Assembly: GCF_014694405.1 (NCBI RefSeq)
Contig: NZ_JAAUWV010000004.1
Location: forward strand, 62,001-126,000
Reading direction: 5' to 3'
Source of the DNA: Pseudoalteromonas sp. S16_S37
Lineage (GTDB): Bacteria > Pseudomonadota > Gammaproteobacteria > Enterobacterales > Alteromonadaceae
DNA: 64,000 bases
Shown in pieces: positions 48,831-57,192 of the stretch. Below the pieces are notes generated by a model. That model was not told the origin of the DNA and did not search any database. It saw only the letters and a program-made list of their open reading frames with translations. Every line of letters begins with the position of its first letter. Within the stretch, counting starts at the first letter, position 1. Both the position numbers and the translations under genes were made by a program.

Positions 48831-49805
48831 ATGAATAAGTTAACTAATTTACTATCCATAACAGCAGCAATCATTTTAGGCGGTTGTGGCGGTTCATCTG
48901 ATTCAAGTAGTTCAGCAGCACAAACAACGCCAACAGTTGTTACAACTACAATGTCTTTAGGAGTATCAGATGCGCCAGTGAGCAACGTTAAAGCTGTCAA
49001 TGTTATGGTCGACGGTGTTGTGCTACAAAAAGATGATGCGCGGACAAGCTATGAAACAAAAGATGAAAATGGTAACCCGATCATCATTAACCTACTTGAC
49101 TACAGTGGAGATAAGATATTTCCATTGCTAGATTCTGTGGAGCTTGAATCTGGCGAATATCAGTGGCTAAGAGCAAACATTGTTAATGGTAGCAGCGTAG
49201 ATAACCTTTCTTTAGGGTCACACCTTGTCTATAACGATGATTCGCAGGTACCGCTTGATGTAAAGCGTAAGGGGAGTGATGGGGTCGGTGAAATCCAAAT
49301 TAACAATGTTGTTGTTAATGAAGGGGCTAACTCGTTTGTATTAGAGTTTGACCTTAATCGCTCTTTGGTGGCACCGCAAAGTGGCAATACGGTGTTCTTG
49401 AAACCGACGGCGATTCGTTTGGAGAATACAGCGCAGACTTTCACCGTGTCAGGTTCAGTCTCTGAGGAATTAAAATCGGCATGTATTGCTGATAACAGTG
49501 AACTTGCGCCTGAGCAGGGTCAGTTCAAACATGTGATTTACTTGTACGATGAGCAAGCCGCACAGCCGAGTGATATTTTTGAAACAGACCCGGTGGATAG
49601 CAACTCACCTATTGCAACTGCAACGTTGGAAGAGAATAATGAATTTGCTATCGCCTTTATCGAACCTGCAACGTATCAAATCGCGTACAGTTGCTTGGGC
49701 CACTTGGATGATGTTGAAGTGCAGGATGTGGATTTTTCACTCTACCAACTAAAAAGTCAGAGTGTGTCACAAAACACGACTGTCGCTTTCGAAACAACTC
49801 CCTAA
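48831..49805 (+). CDS. DUF4382-type lipoprotein
   Basis: A 324-residue exported protein. The signal peptide and lipobox LGGC (Cys at residue 19) mark a lipoprotein with a serine-rich linker following (GGSSDSSSSAAQ). The next 150 residues (MSLGVSDAPVSNVKAVNVMV...) match the DUF4382 beta-sandwich domain, common in marine gammaproteobacteria. The C-terminal half adds a second beta-rich domain (FTVSGSVSEELKSACIADN). Position 2 after Cys is Gly, so outer-membrane sorting is probable. Function unknown. A strong terminator follows. Confidence 0.82.
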   Translation: MNKLTNLLSITAAIILGGCGGSSDSSSSAAQTTPTVVTTTMSLGVSDAPVSNVKAVNVMVDGVVLQKDDARTSYETKDENGNPIIINLLDYSGDKIFPLLDSVELESGEYQWLRANIVNGSSVDNLSLGSHLVYNDDSQVPLDVKRKGSDGVGEIQINNVVVNEGANSFVLEFDLNRSLVAPQSGNTVFLKPTAIRLENTAQTFTVSGSVSEELKSACIADNSELAPEQGQFKHVIYLYDEQAAQPSDIFETDPVDSNSPIATATLEENNEFAIAFIEPATYQIAYSCLGHLDDVEVQDVDFSLYQLKSQSVSQNTTVAFETTP

Positions 49806-49827
49806 ACGACTCTTTTAGAGATAACCC

Positions 49828-49860
49828 AAACCCAATGGCCCATTTGTCATTGGGTTTTTT
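49828..49860 (+). terminator. Rho-independent terminator after the DUF4382 gene
   Basis: A 10-bp stem AAACCCAATG / CATTGGGTTT with a 10-base loop runs into a T-tract, 22 bases after the stop. Confidence 0.9.
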
Positions 49861-49939
49861 GCCGCCTCATTGCCTACCTTAAATTCTGCATTGTGAAAAT
49901 TTACTCTGTTAATGTGTTCGTAAAGTAATGTAAAACTGA

Positions 49940-49969
49940 TTGGTTTTGAATAGCTTGCTAAGCTATAAC
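49940..49969 (+). promoter_or_regulatory. Possible promoter of the RND efflux operon, with palindrome downstream
   Basis: TTGGTT (49940-49945), an 18-base spacer and TATAAC (49964-49969) make a fair promoter. About 25 bases further, GGTTA-n7-TAACC (49993-50009, TACGTA inside) is a near-palindrome that could be an operator. Confidence 0.4.
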
Positions 49970-50036
49970 ACGAGATAGATCCAACTGAGCATGGTTATAC
50001 GTATTAACCACTTAGCATTATTTTTTTGGGAAACGC

Positions 50037-51059
50037 ATGCAGTTACGTACTTTGATTTTGTTTTTTGCCTTGGTTGGCTGGTCCGCTGAGTCACATAGTA
50101 AAGAAGAACGACCGGCGACTATGGTTATTACTCAGCCAGTGCAATTTATTGCTGCCAAAGAGCAGATAACAGCTGTGGGTACAACAGAGGCTTGGCGTTC
50201 CATCGTTTTATATCCCGCAGTGGCTGACCGTGTAACCCATATCGGTTTTAAAAGTGGCGAGCGAGTTAATAAGGGGGACGTACTTTTTCAGCTTGATGAT
50301 AGAAAAGAACAAGCACAAGCTTTGCAGGCAAAAATTCAATTAGAAAATGCAAAACGTGCGCTAGCAAGGTTGCAAGATAGCATCAAAAAAGGCGCCACTA
50401 CGCAAAGTGCGCTGGATGATGCACAAACTGAGGTAGAACTTGCTCAGGTGAATCTGCTTCAGGCAACCAATGATATTCAAGATCACCGAGTCGTTGCGCC
50501 ATTCTCTGGGGTTGTAGGGATCACGGATATTGAAGTGGGAGATTGGCTAACAAATCAAACAAGACTGGTGTCATTAGATGACCGCTCATCGCTATATGTT
50601 GATTTCAAGGCCCCAGAACATGCACTTGCAATGCTCAAAAACAGTAGTGAAATTAATGTGATCCCTTGGCATGACGAACAGGGTCTCCAACAAGCTAATA
50701 TCGCTGATATTGACTCTCGCATTGACGACAAAACTCGGACTATTCGTGTTCGAGCATTATTGAAAAATGATGAGGATAGGTTCTTGCCTGGAATGAGCTT
50801 TAAAGTGATATTGACTGAATTTGGCAAACGCTATGCAAGTATTCCTGAAGCGGCACTGATGTGGGGACCAACGGGACCATATGTTTGGTTGTCACGCCAA
50901 GGCGCTGCAAAAAAAGTCGAAGTGCAAGTTGTGCAACGACAAGAGAACAAAGTGCTAGTTAAAGGTGATATTCAGCCTCAGGCAACGCTTGTGGTTGAGG
51001 GTGTTCAGCGATTACGTGAAGGCCAAAAAGTAACGTCACAACTTGCGAAGGCCCAATAA
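50037..51059 (+). CDS. RND efflux periplasmic adaptor (membrane fusion protein)
   Basis: A 340-residue adaptor that links an inner-membrane RND pump to an outer-membrane channel. A signal peptide is seen at 1-20 (LILFFALVGWSAESHS) and no lipobox cysteine is visible, so it is anchored otherwise or soluble. A lipoyl half (VADRVTHIGFKSGERVNKGDVLFQLDDR), an alpha-hairpin (LENAKRALARLQDSIKKG), a second lipoyl half (HRVVAPFSGVVGITDIEVGD) and beta-barrel follow. It overlaps the permease by one base. No outer-membrane TolC-like gene is adjacent. Confidence 0.93.
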   Translation: MQLRTLILFFALVGWSAESHSKEERPATMVITQPVQFIAAKEQITAVGTTEAWRSIVLYPAVADRVTHIGFKSGERVNKGDVLFQLDDRKEQAQALQAKIQLENAKRALARLQDSIKKGATTQSALDDAQTEVELAQVNLLQATNDIQDHRVVAPFSGVVGITDIEVGDWLTNQTRLVSLDDRSSLYVDFKAPEHALAMLKNSSEINVIPWHDEQGLQQANIADIDSRIDDKTRTIRVRALLKNDEDRFLPGMSFKVILTEFGKRYASIPEAALMWGPTGPYVWLSRQGAAKKVEVQVVQRQENKVLVKGDIQPQATLVVEGVQRLREGQKVTSQLAKAQ

Positions 51060-54000
51060 TGTCTAACTCATTTTTGAATAACTCATTATCTGATTTGCCA
51101 TCGTTGGCTATTCGCAGGCCCGTGCTTATAGTGGTTTTAAACTTACTGATTATTATTGCAGGTATTGCTGCGCTTGGCGGCGTTGAAGTGAGAGAGTTAC
51201 CCGATGTAGATAGACCGCGTCTTACGGTAAGTGCGTCATTTCCCGGAGGCTCACCGGAAACGTTAGATACCGAGGTAACGAGCAAGCTCGAAGGGGCCGT
51301 TGCACGCGTATCAGGCGTTAAGTCAATTCGGGCGCAAAGTGAAGAGAACAACAGCCGCATTGTTGTTGAATTTAGACCTGGTACCAATATTGAAGATGCG
51401 GCAAACGAAACTCGAGAGTCGGTAAGTCGAGTGCAAAGGGAGTTGCCAAAAGAAGTTGAGCGGGTGTCCATTATAAAAGCAGATAATGACGCCCAAGGCG
51501 TGGTTAGCCTAACCGTCAGCAGTGACTCTTTAGACATGGAATCCCTCACTGCAAGAGTTGAGAGAGACTTGGCCCCGCAATTTTTAACTATTCCTGGTGT
51601 GGCGGATGTTCGACTCAATGGCGATCGAGAGCGGGTCCTGCGGGTGGCGCTTGACCCGTTGAAGTTAACAAGTTTTGGTCTGTCAGTTGCTGAAGTCGCA
51701 AAAGTGTTAGAGCAAGCACCATTCGATGTACCCGCGGGAAGTTTAAAATCATCTGATCAGCAGCTCATTGTAAGAGCTGATGCTACATCGATAACTGCAG
51801 CGCAAGTTCGCGATATCATGATTGACGAGCAAACGCGAATTGGTGATGTGGCGGCGGTATATTTTGGCCCAGCAGATGCGCGCAATATGGTGCGTTTAGA
51901 TGGCAAACCGGTGATAAGTCTGGAAGTTATTAGGCAAGCACGTTCTAACACCATAGAAATTTCTGATGAAGTACTAAAACTGGTAGAAAGCCAAAAACTG
52001 CGCTTTCCAGAGTTAGCAATTCATGTCACACAAGATGATGCCCAGTTTATCCGAGGCTCGGTTGATGAAGTGTTGCAATCGTTGTTGATCACGATAGTAC
52101 TGGTCGTCATAACACTATGGATATTCATAGGCTCATGGCGCGCAACCATAGTCCCTGCCATCGCGATTCCAATGTCATTAATGGGGTCGGTCGCAATCAT
52201 TTGGCTACTTGGTTTTTCAATTAATATCCTGACATTACTTGCACTGGTATTAGCAACCGGTTTGATTGTGGATGATGCTATTGTTGTTAGTGAAAACATT
52301 CAAAGAAGGAAGTCTCAAGGCCTAGCCAGTCGCGCAGCCTCAGTACTGGGCACAAGAGAAGTCTTTTTTGCGGTGGTAGCAACGACAGCTGTGCTGGTCG
52401 CTGTATTTGTGCCTATCGCTTTTTTACCTTCAACCGCTGGGCGGCTATTTCGAGAGTTTGGAGGTGTGCTAGCGGGTGCTGTGATCATCTCTTCATTTGT
52501 AGCTTTATCGTTGGTGCCTGCATTAACTTCACGACTGCCTAAAAAGTCAAACAACAAGTTACTATTTGGATACATAGGTCGCAAATGCGCTGCCTGCTAT
52601 GGGGTGATGATAGCTTGGGTATTAAAGCATGCTTGGTTAACGTTACTCATATGTTTGCTATGCGCCGGTTTATCAGGGCTTATGTATACTCAGTTAAAAA
52701 GTGAATTACTGCCGCAAGAGGACAGAGGAAACATTCGTATTTTTGCGCGAGGTCCCGACGGCGTGGGGCTGAACTTTATGGATAGGCAAGCTATGGCAAT
52801 GGAGAACGTGCTTGCCCCTTACGTTGACCAACAGCAAATTTCGTCGGTATACACTGTTGTTGGCCAGTGGGACCCGAATATTGTTTTTATTACGGCGCCG
52901 CTAGTGGATTGGTCTGAACGCGAGCTTTCACAGCAGCAGATAATAAACAAGATTAGGGAACCGTTAGGTCAAATACCGGGTGCGCCTGCACGTGCCTTTG
53001 GTGCAAACAGTTTAAATCTTAGAGGACAAGGCGGGGGAATAGAGCTTGCGCTGCTTGGTGATAATTATTTGAATATTTTTAATGCTGCTCAAGAGTTTAG
53101 TGCACAGCTTGAACGCGCTTATCCACAATTTGGCAAAGCAGATATATCCTATCAGCCATCACAGCCTCAGTTGCGTGTTAACATTGATCGTCGTCGAGCT
53201 GAAGATTTGGGTGTGCAGTTGAGCGATATTGCGATCACTTTACGTGCGGCAATTAATGGTGATGATGTCGCAGATTTAAATGTGGGTGACCAGTCGATAC
53301 CCATTATATTGCAAGCGCAAAATTACGAAATAAAAACGCCAGCAGATCTCGCTAATTTGTATGTTAAAAGTCAATATGGTCAATTGGTTCCGCTTTCAAG
53401 TTTAGCAAATTTAGCTGAAGAAGGTGTCGCCGCAGAATTAGAACGGTATGCGCAGCGCAGAGCCATAGAGCTCGACTTGGAACTACCAAATGGTATGGCA
53501 ATGAGTGAGGCAGTAGAAATCATCAGGGCATTTTCCCATGAGACGCTTCCTGCAGGCATTGATTTAGCGTTTAAAGGAGAGGCCTTAACTTATCAAGAAA
53601 CTGCTTATGAGGTGATGTTGACATACATTCTTGCCTTTTTAATTGTTTTGCTGGTGTTGGCAGCTCAGTTTGAGAGCGTAAATAGTGCAATGGTTGTTAT
53701 GATCACAGTACCTTTTGGTATAGCTTCAGCCTTTGTTGCATTAAAAATCACAGGAACCAGCCTAAATATATATTCGCAAATTGGCCTAGTCATGCTGATT
53801 GGCTTGTTAGCGAAAAATGCAATATTGCTGGTGGAGTTTGCTGATCAGCTTCGTGACAAAGGCTATGAAGTGAGAGAGGCAATTTTAAACGCTGCCATGG
53901 TGAGATTGAGACCTATCGCGATGACGCTGTTTTCAACGTTATTGGGGTCTTTACCATTGATCCTGTCTGTTGGAGCTGGTGCGGAGGCACGAAATGCAAT

Positions 54001-54157
54001 TGGTTGGGTCGTTTTTGGCGGTTTGGGGATCTCGGTGCTCTATACTTTGTTCCTTACGCCAGTTATCTATTTGGGGCTCGCTCGCTTTACCAAGCCAAGA
54101 GTTGATGAAAGCAAGCGCTTAGAAGCTGAATTAGAACAAGCTCACAGCAATCAATAA
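51059..54157 (+). CDS. RND multidrug-type efflux permease (HAE1 family)
   Basis: A 1032-residue inner-membrane proton-driven pump with the usual 12 transmembrane helices and two large periplasmic loops. Proton-relay aspartates are in TGLIVDDAIVVSENI (near 404-405), and the lysine of helix 10 is in LLAKNAILLVEF. VRELPDVDRPRLTVSASFPG is the common start of the first periplasmic domain. The substrates are unknown; heavy-metal-pump motifs are absent, so it is hydrophobe/amphiphile type. The 3' end overlaps the convergent kelch gene by 7 bases. Confidence 0.95.
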   Translation: MSNSFLNNSLSDLPSLAIRRPVLIVVLNLLIIIAGIAALGGVEVRELPDVDRPRLTVSASFPGGSPETLDTEVTSKLEGAVARVSGVKSIRAQSEENNSRIVVEFRPGTNIEDAANETRESVSRVQRELPKEVERVSIIKADNDAQGVVSLTVSSDSLDMESLTARVERDLAPQFLTIPGVADVRLNGDRERVLRVALDPLKLTSFGLSVAEVAKVLEQAPFDVPAGSLKSSDQQLIVRADATSITAAQVRDIMIDEQTRIGDVAAVYFGPADARNMVRLDGKPVISLEVIRQARSNTIEISDEVLKLVESQKLRFPELAIHVTQDDAQFIRGSVDEVLQSLLITIVLVVITLWIFIGSWRATIVPAIAIPMSLMGSVAIIWLLGFSINILTLLALVLATGLIVDDAIVVSENIQRRKSQGLASRAASVLGTREVFFAVVATTAVLVAVFVPIAFLPSTAGRLFREFGGVLAGAVIISSFVALSLVPALTSRLPKKSNNKLLFGYIGRKCAACYGVMIAWVLKHAWLTLLICLLCAGLSGLMYTQLKSELLPQEDRGNIRIFARGPDGVGLNFMDRQAMAMENVLAPYVDQQQISSVYTVVGQWDPNIVFITAPLVDWSERELSQQQIINKIREPLGQIPGAPARAFGANSLNLRGQGGGIELALLGDNYLNIFNAAQEFSAQLERAYPQFGKADISYQPSQPQLRVNIDRRRAEDLGVQLSDIAITLRAAINGDDVADLNVGDQSIPIILQAQNYEIKTPADLANLYVKSQYGQLVPLSSLANLAEEGVAAELERYAQRRAIELDLELPNGMAMSEAVEIIRAFSHETLPAGIDLAFKGEALTYQETAYEVMLTYILAFLIVLLVLAAQFESVNSAMVVMITVPFGIASAFVALKITGTSLNIYSQIGLVMLIGLLAKNAILLVEFADQLRDKGYEVREAILNAAMVRLRPIAMTLFSTLLGSLPLILSVGAGAEARNAIGWVVFGGLGISVLYTLFLTPVIYLGLARFTKPRVDESKRLEAELEQAHSNQ

Positions 54158-55206
54158 TCACTGGCAAATTTTAATAGCTCAACTGAGTTGGTGGGTAGTT
54201 CGCCGCCAGCTCGTTGCGCTCCGCCAATTAGATAAATGCCTTCTTCAGTACTGATAGCACCTAAACCATGGCGGGTTGAGGTCATAGATATGGGCAGCGT
54301 TTGCCATTTGTCGCTGGCAAAATCATACTGCCAGATGTGTTTGAAGGTTTTACTATGCATCATAGTAATACCTGCGCGGTTGATGCTGTAGTTATATTGC
54401 TCACCGCCAAATACGTAAACTTTATTGTTGTGCTTTGCAGCCGCAATACCTGAAGATGCAAAAGGAGTGGGTGCCAATTCAAACCATTTGTCAGCATTTT
54501 TGTCATAAAAGTCGACCTGCGATTGATTTTGATGGCGCTTATCTTGAATCCGACCGCCGATCAGTAGGCAGCCCTTATCCATAGCCACACATGCTCCAGA
54601 GTTTCTCGCTAATGGTAAAGGTGCGGCTTGTTGCCATTGTTTGCCATCAAAAAATACATGATCGCTAATGTCAGCCAAACGGCCATATATTATTCCTCTG
54701 CCCGAAATTACATGCGCATGATTGTTAATGGTGGCATACCCAGCTTCAGCCTGAGGATTAGGCAAAGGGATGGAAGAGTGCCAATGATCATTCAAATCTG
54801 CAAGTAAGAACGTGTCCTTTCTCACTTGCCATGGATCTGCTTTACTCGCTGCAAAACCGCCTACTGCTAATACACCTTGTTGTGTGGTCAATAATCCTAA
54901 GTGGTGACGTTTAACAGGTAGCTGAGGACCTAAACGCCATGTTTGTTTGCGTAGATCAAATAAATAACAAGCTTTAGAAGCATCCATTGCGCCCATAGTG
55001 GCACTTTCAATGGGGCTTTGTTCAAGTGCACCTGCAATAACTAAATGCTCGTTAAATAGACATGGATAGAGCTCTTGTAGGTAATTAGGTAAACGAGGTT
55101 TATCGATCCAAACGGCTTTTTTGTGCTCAGAGTTTGCTAATAAACTAGGTGAGCTTGCCAATAGGGTCAATTGAACTAATTTGCGAATAAAAGCACGGCG
55201 TTCCAT
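54151..55206 (-). CDS. Exported kelch-repeat protein
   Basis: A 351-residue protein from ATG 55206 (AGGAC five bases upstream). The N-terminus MERRAFIRKLVQLTLLASSP carries a twin-arginine-like motif (RRAFIRK), suggesting Tat export. Kelch blades are seen at GVLAVGGFAASK, KGCLLIGGRIQDK, NNKVYVFGGEQYN and EGIYLIGGAQR, five to six in all. NanM-type sialic-acid mutarotases have this length and fold, but no nan genes are near, so function is open. It converges on the efflux permease. Confidence 0.8.
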   Translation of the reverse strand: MERRAFIRKLVQLTLLASSPSLLANSEHKKAVWIDKPRLPNYLQELYPCLFNEHLVIAGALEQSPIESATMGAMDASKACYLFDLRKQTWRLGPQLPVKRHHLGLLTTQQGVLAVGGFAASKADPWQVRKDTFLLADLNDHWHSSIPLPNPQAEAGYATINNHAHVISGRGIIYGRLADISDHVFFDGKQWQQAAPLPLARNSGACVAMDKGCLLIGGRIQDKRHQNQSQVDFYDKNADKWFELAPTPFASSGIAAAKHNNKVYVFGGEQYNYSINRAGITMMHSKTFKHIWQYDFASDKWQTLPISMTSTRHGLGAISTEEGIYLIGGAQRAGGELPTNSVELLKFASDY

Positions 55207-55333
55207 GTTTGTCCTTTTTAGGTACAAAGTGAAAAGATAGCAAATTTAGCGGTGTTTACAATAAGGTTTTGTCATGAATTGTAAACAAGCTGATGGGAGT
55301 GTTTGTTTAATGTTAAAAGTGAGTTTGGGATAT

Positions 55334-55360
55334 AAAAAAGCCCACTTGGAGAAGTGGGCT
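55334..55360 (-). terminator. Rho-independent terminator after ald
   Basis: On the minus strand a 9-bp stem AGCCCACTT / AAGTGGGCT with GGAG-type loop is followed by six T residues, 20 bases after the ald stop. Confidence 0.9.
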
Positions 55361-55380
55361 ATCGAAATACTTGTTATTAA

Positions 55381-56502
55381 TTAAGCATTTTCAAGCGCTG
55401 TGCGTGCGTCAACATATTCCATATTGAAGCCTTCAGCAACTTCTTTACAAGTGATTTGACCGTTGATCACGTTCAAGCCATCCATAAAATGCTTGTCTTC
55501 AAGTAGTGCAGCTTTATAGCCTTTATTCGCTAACTTGATGATGTATGGTAGCGTTGCGTTATTCAATGCAAATGTTGAAGTGCGTGGCACTGCACCAGGC
55601 ATGTTAGCAACACAGTAGTGAACAACGTCGTCAACAATGTAAGTAGGCTCAGCATGTGTTGTTGGCTTCGAAGTCGCAATACAGCCACCTTGGTCGATAG
55701 CAACGTCAACGATTGCAGCGCCAGGCTTCATCGCTTTGATGTGCTCAGCAGTTACTAATTTAGGCGCAGCAGCACCAGGAATTAGTACGCCACCAATTAC
55801 AAGGTCAGCTTCTAATACGTGCTTCTCTAGCGCGTCAGCAGTTGAATATACCGCTTTAGCTTGGCTACCAAATTGTGCGTTAAGTGCGCGAAGTACATCA
55901 ATGTTACGGTCAAGAATAGTAACATCTGCGCCTAGACCTACTGCCATTTGTGCTGCGTTACGGCCTACCATACCACCACCGATAACAACTACCTTTGCAG
56001 GTTCAACGCCTGGTACACCACCTAGTAGCATGCCGCGACCTTCGCGTGACTTCTCAAGTGCTTGTGCGCCTGCTTGGATTGACATACGGCCCGCAACTTC
56101 TGACATAGGTGCTAGAAGTGGTAAACCACCACGTGCGTCAGTCACAGTTTCATAAGCGATACAGATAGCTTTGCTCTTAACTAAGTCTTCTGTTTGTGGA
56201 AGATCAGGTGCTAGGTGTAGGTACGTGAATAACACTTGACCTTCACGTAACATCGCACGTTCAACGGCTTGAGGCTCTTTAACTTTTACTACCATATCTG
56301 CTTGTGCAAATATTTCTGCTGCTGTGTTTAGAACAGTAGCACCAACTTCAGCATAATCTTCATCAGTAAAACCGATACCAATACCTGCATTGGTTTCTAC
56401 GATGACTTGGTGGCCGTGGTTAATTAGTTCACGAACACTCGCAGGAACCATACCTACGCGGTACTCGTGGTTTTTAATTTCTTTAGGTACACCGATAATC
56501 AT
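55381..56502 (-). CDS. ald: Alanine dehydrogenase
   Basis: Reversibly oxidises L-alanine to pyruvate and ammonia with NAD+. 373 residues, standard length. The N-terminus MIIGVPKEIKNHEYRVGMVP, the catalytic lysine in VVKVKEPQ (about 75), the histidine in FTYLHLAPD (about 96), and the nucleotide fold VVVIGGGMVGRNAAQMAVGLGADV are all present. It diverges from lrp and shares a promoter region; Lrp-family control of ald is common in this order, so Lrp is the likely regulator. Confidence 0.97.
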   Translation of the reverse strand: MIIGVPKEIKNHEYRVGMVPASVRELINHGHQVIVETNAGIGIGFTDEDYAEVGATVLNTAAEIFAQADMVVKVKEPQAVERAMLREGQVLFTYLHLAPDLPQTEDLVKSKAICIAYETVTDARGGLPLLAPMSEVAGRMSIQAGAQALEKSREGRGMLLGGVPGVEPAKVVVIGGGMVGRNAAQMAVGLGADVTILDRNIDVLRALNAQFGSQAKAVYSTADALEKHVLEADLVIGGVLIPGAAAPKLVTAEHIKAMKPGAAIVDVAIDQGGCIATSKPTTHAEPTYIVDDVVHYCVANMPGAVPRTSTFALNNATLPYIIKLANKGYKAALLEDKHFMDGLNVINGQITCKEVAEGFNMEYVDARTALENA

Positions 56503-56544
56503 AATAAATCGCCTCTAAAATAGAACGGGATAAAATTTTCGACT

Positions 56545-56573
56545 ATTATATGTATGCCACACTAGCATGTCCT
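56545..56573 (-). promoter_or_regulatory. Promoter of ald
   Basis: Read on the minus strand: -35 AGGACA (56568-56573), 17-base spacer and perfect -10 TATAAT (56545-56550). The -35 lies in the first copy of the CATGTCCT direct repeat shared with the lrp promoter. Confidence 0.6.
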
Positions 56574-56578
56574 ACCTT

Positions 56579-56607
56579 TTTACATGTCCTGAGTAGTGTT
56601 ATATACT
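56579..56607 (+). promoter_or_regulatory. Promoter of lrp
   Basis: -35 TTTACA (56579-56584), 17-base spacer and -10 TATACT (56602-56607), each 5/6 to consensus. The ald promoter faces the other way, with only 5 bases between the two -35 elements. A CATGTCCT repeat is found at 56566-56573 and 56583-56590. Confidence 0.7.
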
Positions 56608-56644
56608 AATGTTTAATCTTAAACAGTAGAAAAAACTATCTAAA

Positions 56645-57124
56645 ATGCACCAACAATTAGATCGAATCGACAGGAAAATATTAGTCGAATTACAAAAAGA
56701 TGGGCGGATTTCGAATGTAGAACTGGCGCGCCGCATAGGTTTGAGCGCGACTCCGTGCTTAGAAAGGGTAAAAAAACTTGAGCGCGAAGGCTTTATTCGA
56801 GGTTATAAAGCGGTAGTGGATCCTGCTAAACTAGGTCAAGGGCTTCTCGTCTACGTAGAAATTACTATAAATAAGAACTCTCCTGATGTTTTCGATAGGT
56901 TTAATCAGGCCGTACGTCAGCATGACGAGATCATTGAGTGCCATTTAGTTTCGGGCAACTTCGACTTTTTACTTAAAACGCGTGTAACGGATATGTCTGA
57001 ATACCGAGGTGTATTGGGAGAAATTTTATTAAAATTACCTAATGTCAGTGAAAGTCGCACTTATGTAGTGATGGAAGAAGTGAAAGGTGAAGAGGGTGAA
57101 ATAATAAAACCCTATGCACCATGA
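56645..57124 (+). CDS. lrp: Leucine-responsive regulatory protein
   Basis: A global regulator of amino-acid metabolism; binds DNA as an octamer-type oligomer responding to leucine/alanine. 159 residues. Its helix-turn-helix is in RISNVELARRIGLSATPCL, RVKKLEREGFIRGY follows, and the C-terminal RAM domain contains ECHLVSGNFDFLLKTR, close to E. coli Lrp. It is divergent from ald and upstream of ftsK, the same order as the lrp-ftsK-lolA block of E. coli. Confidence 0.96.
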   Translation: MHQQLDRIDRKILVELQKDGRISNVELARRIGLSATPCLERVKKLEREGFIRGYKAVVDPAKLGQGLLVYVEITINKNSPDVFDRFNQAVRQHDEIIECHLVSGNFDFLLKTRVTDMSEYRGVLGEILLKLPNVSESRTYVVMEEVKGEEGEIIKPYAP

Positions 57125-57192
57125 GCCTTTTCTTGCTAAGGTGTGCCTAGTAAATTGCTAATAAAAGAACAAAAATAGAGGAAAACGCCAGT

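Noticed and set aside
55736..56155. A 139-codon open frame antisense to ald
   Set aside because: Alanine/proline/serine-rich translation typical of an antisense shadow; ald is intact and clearly coding.
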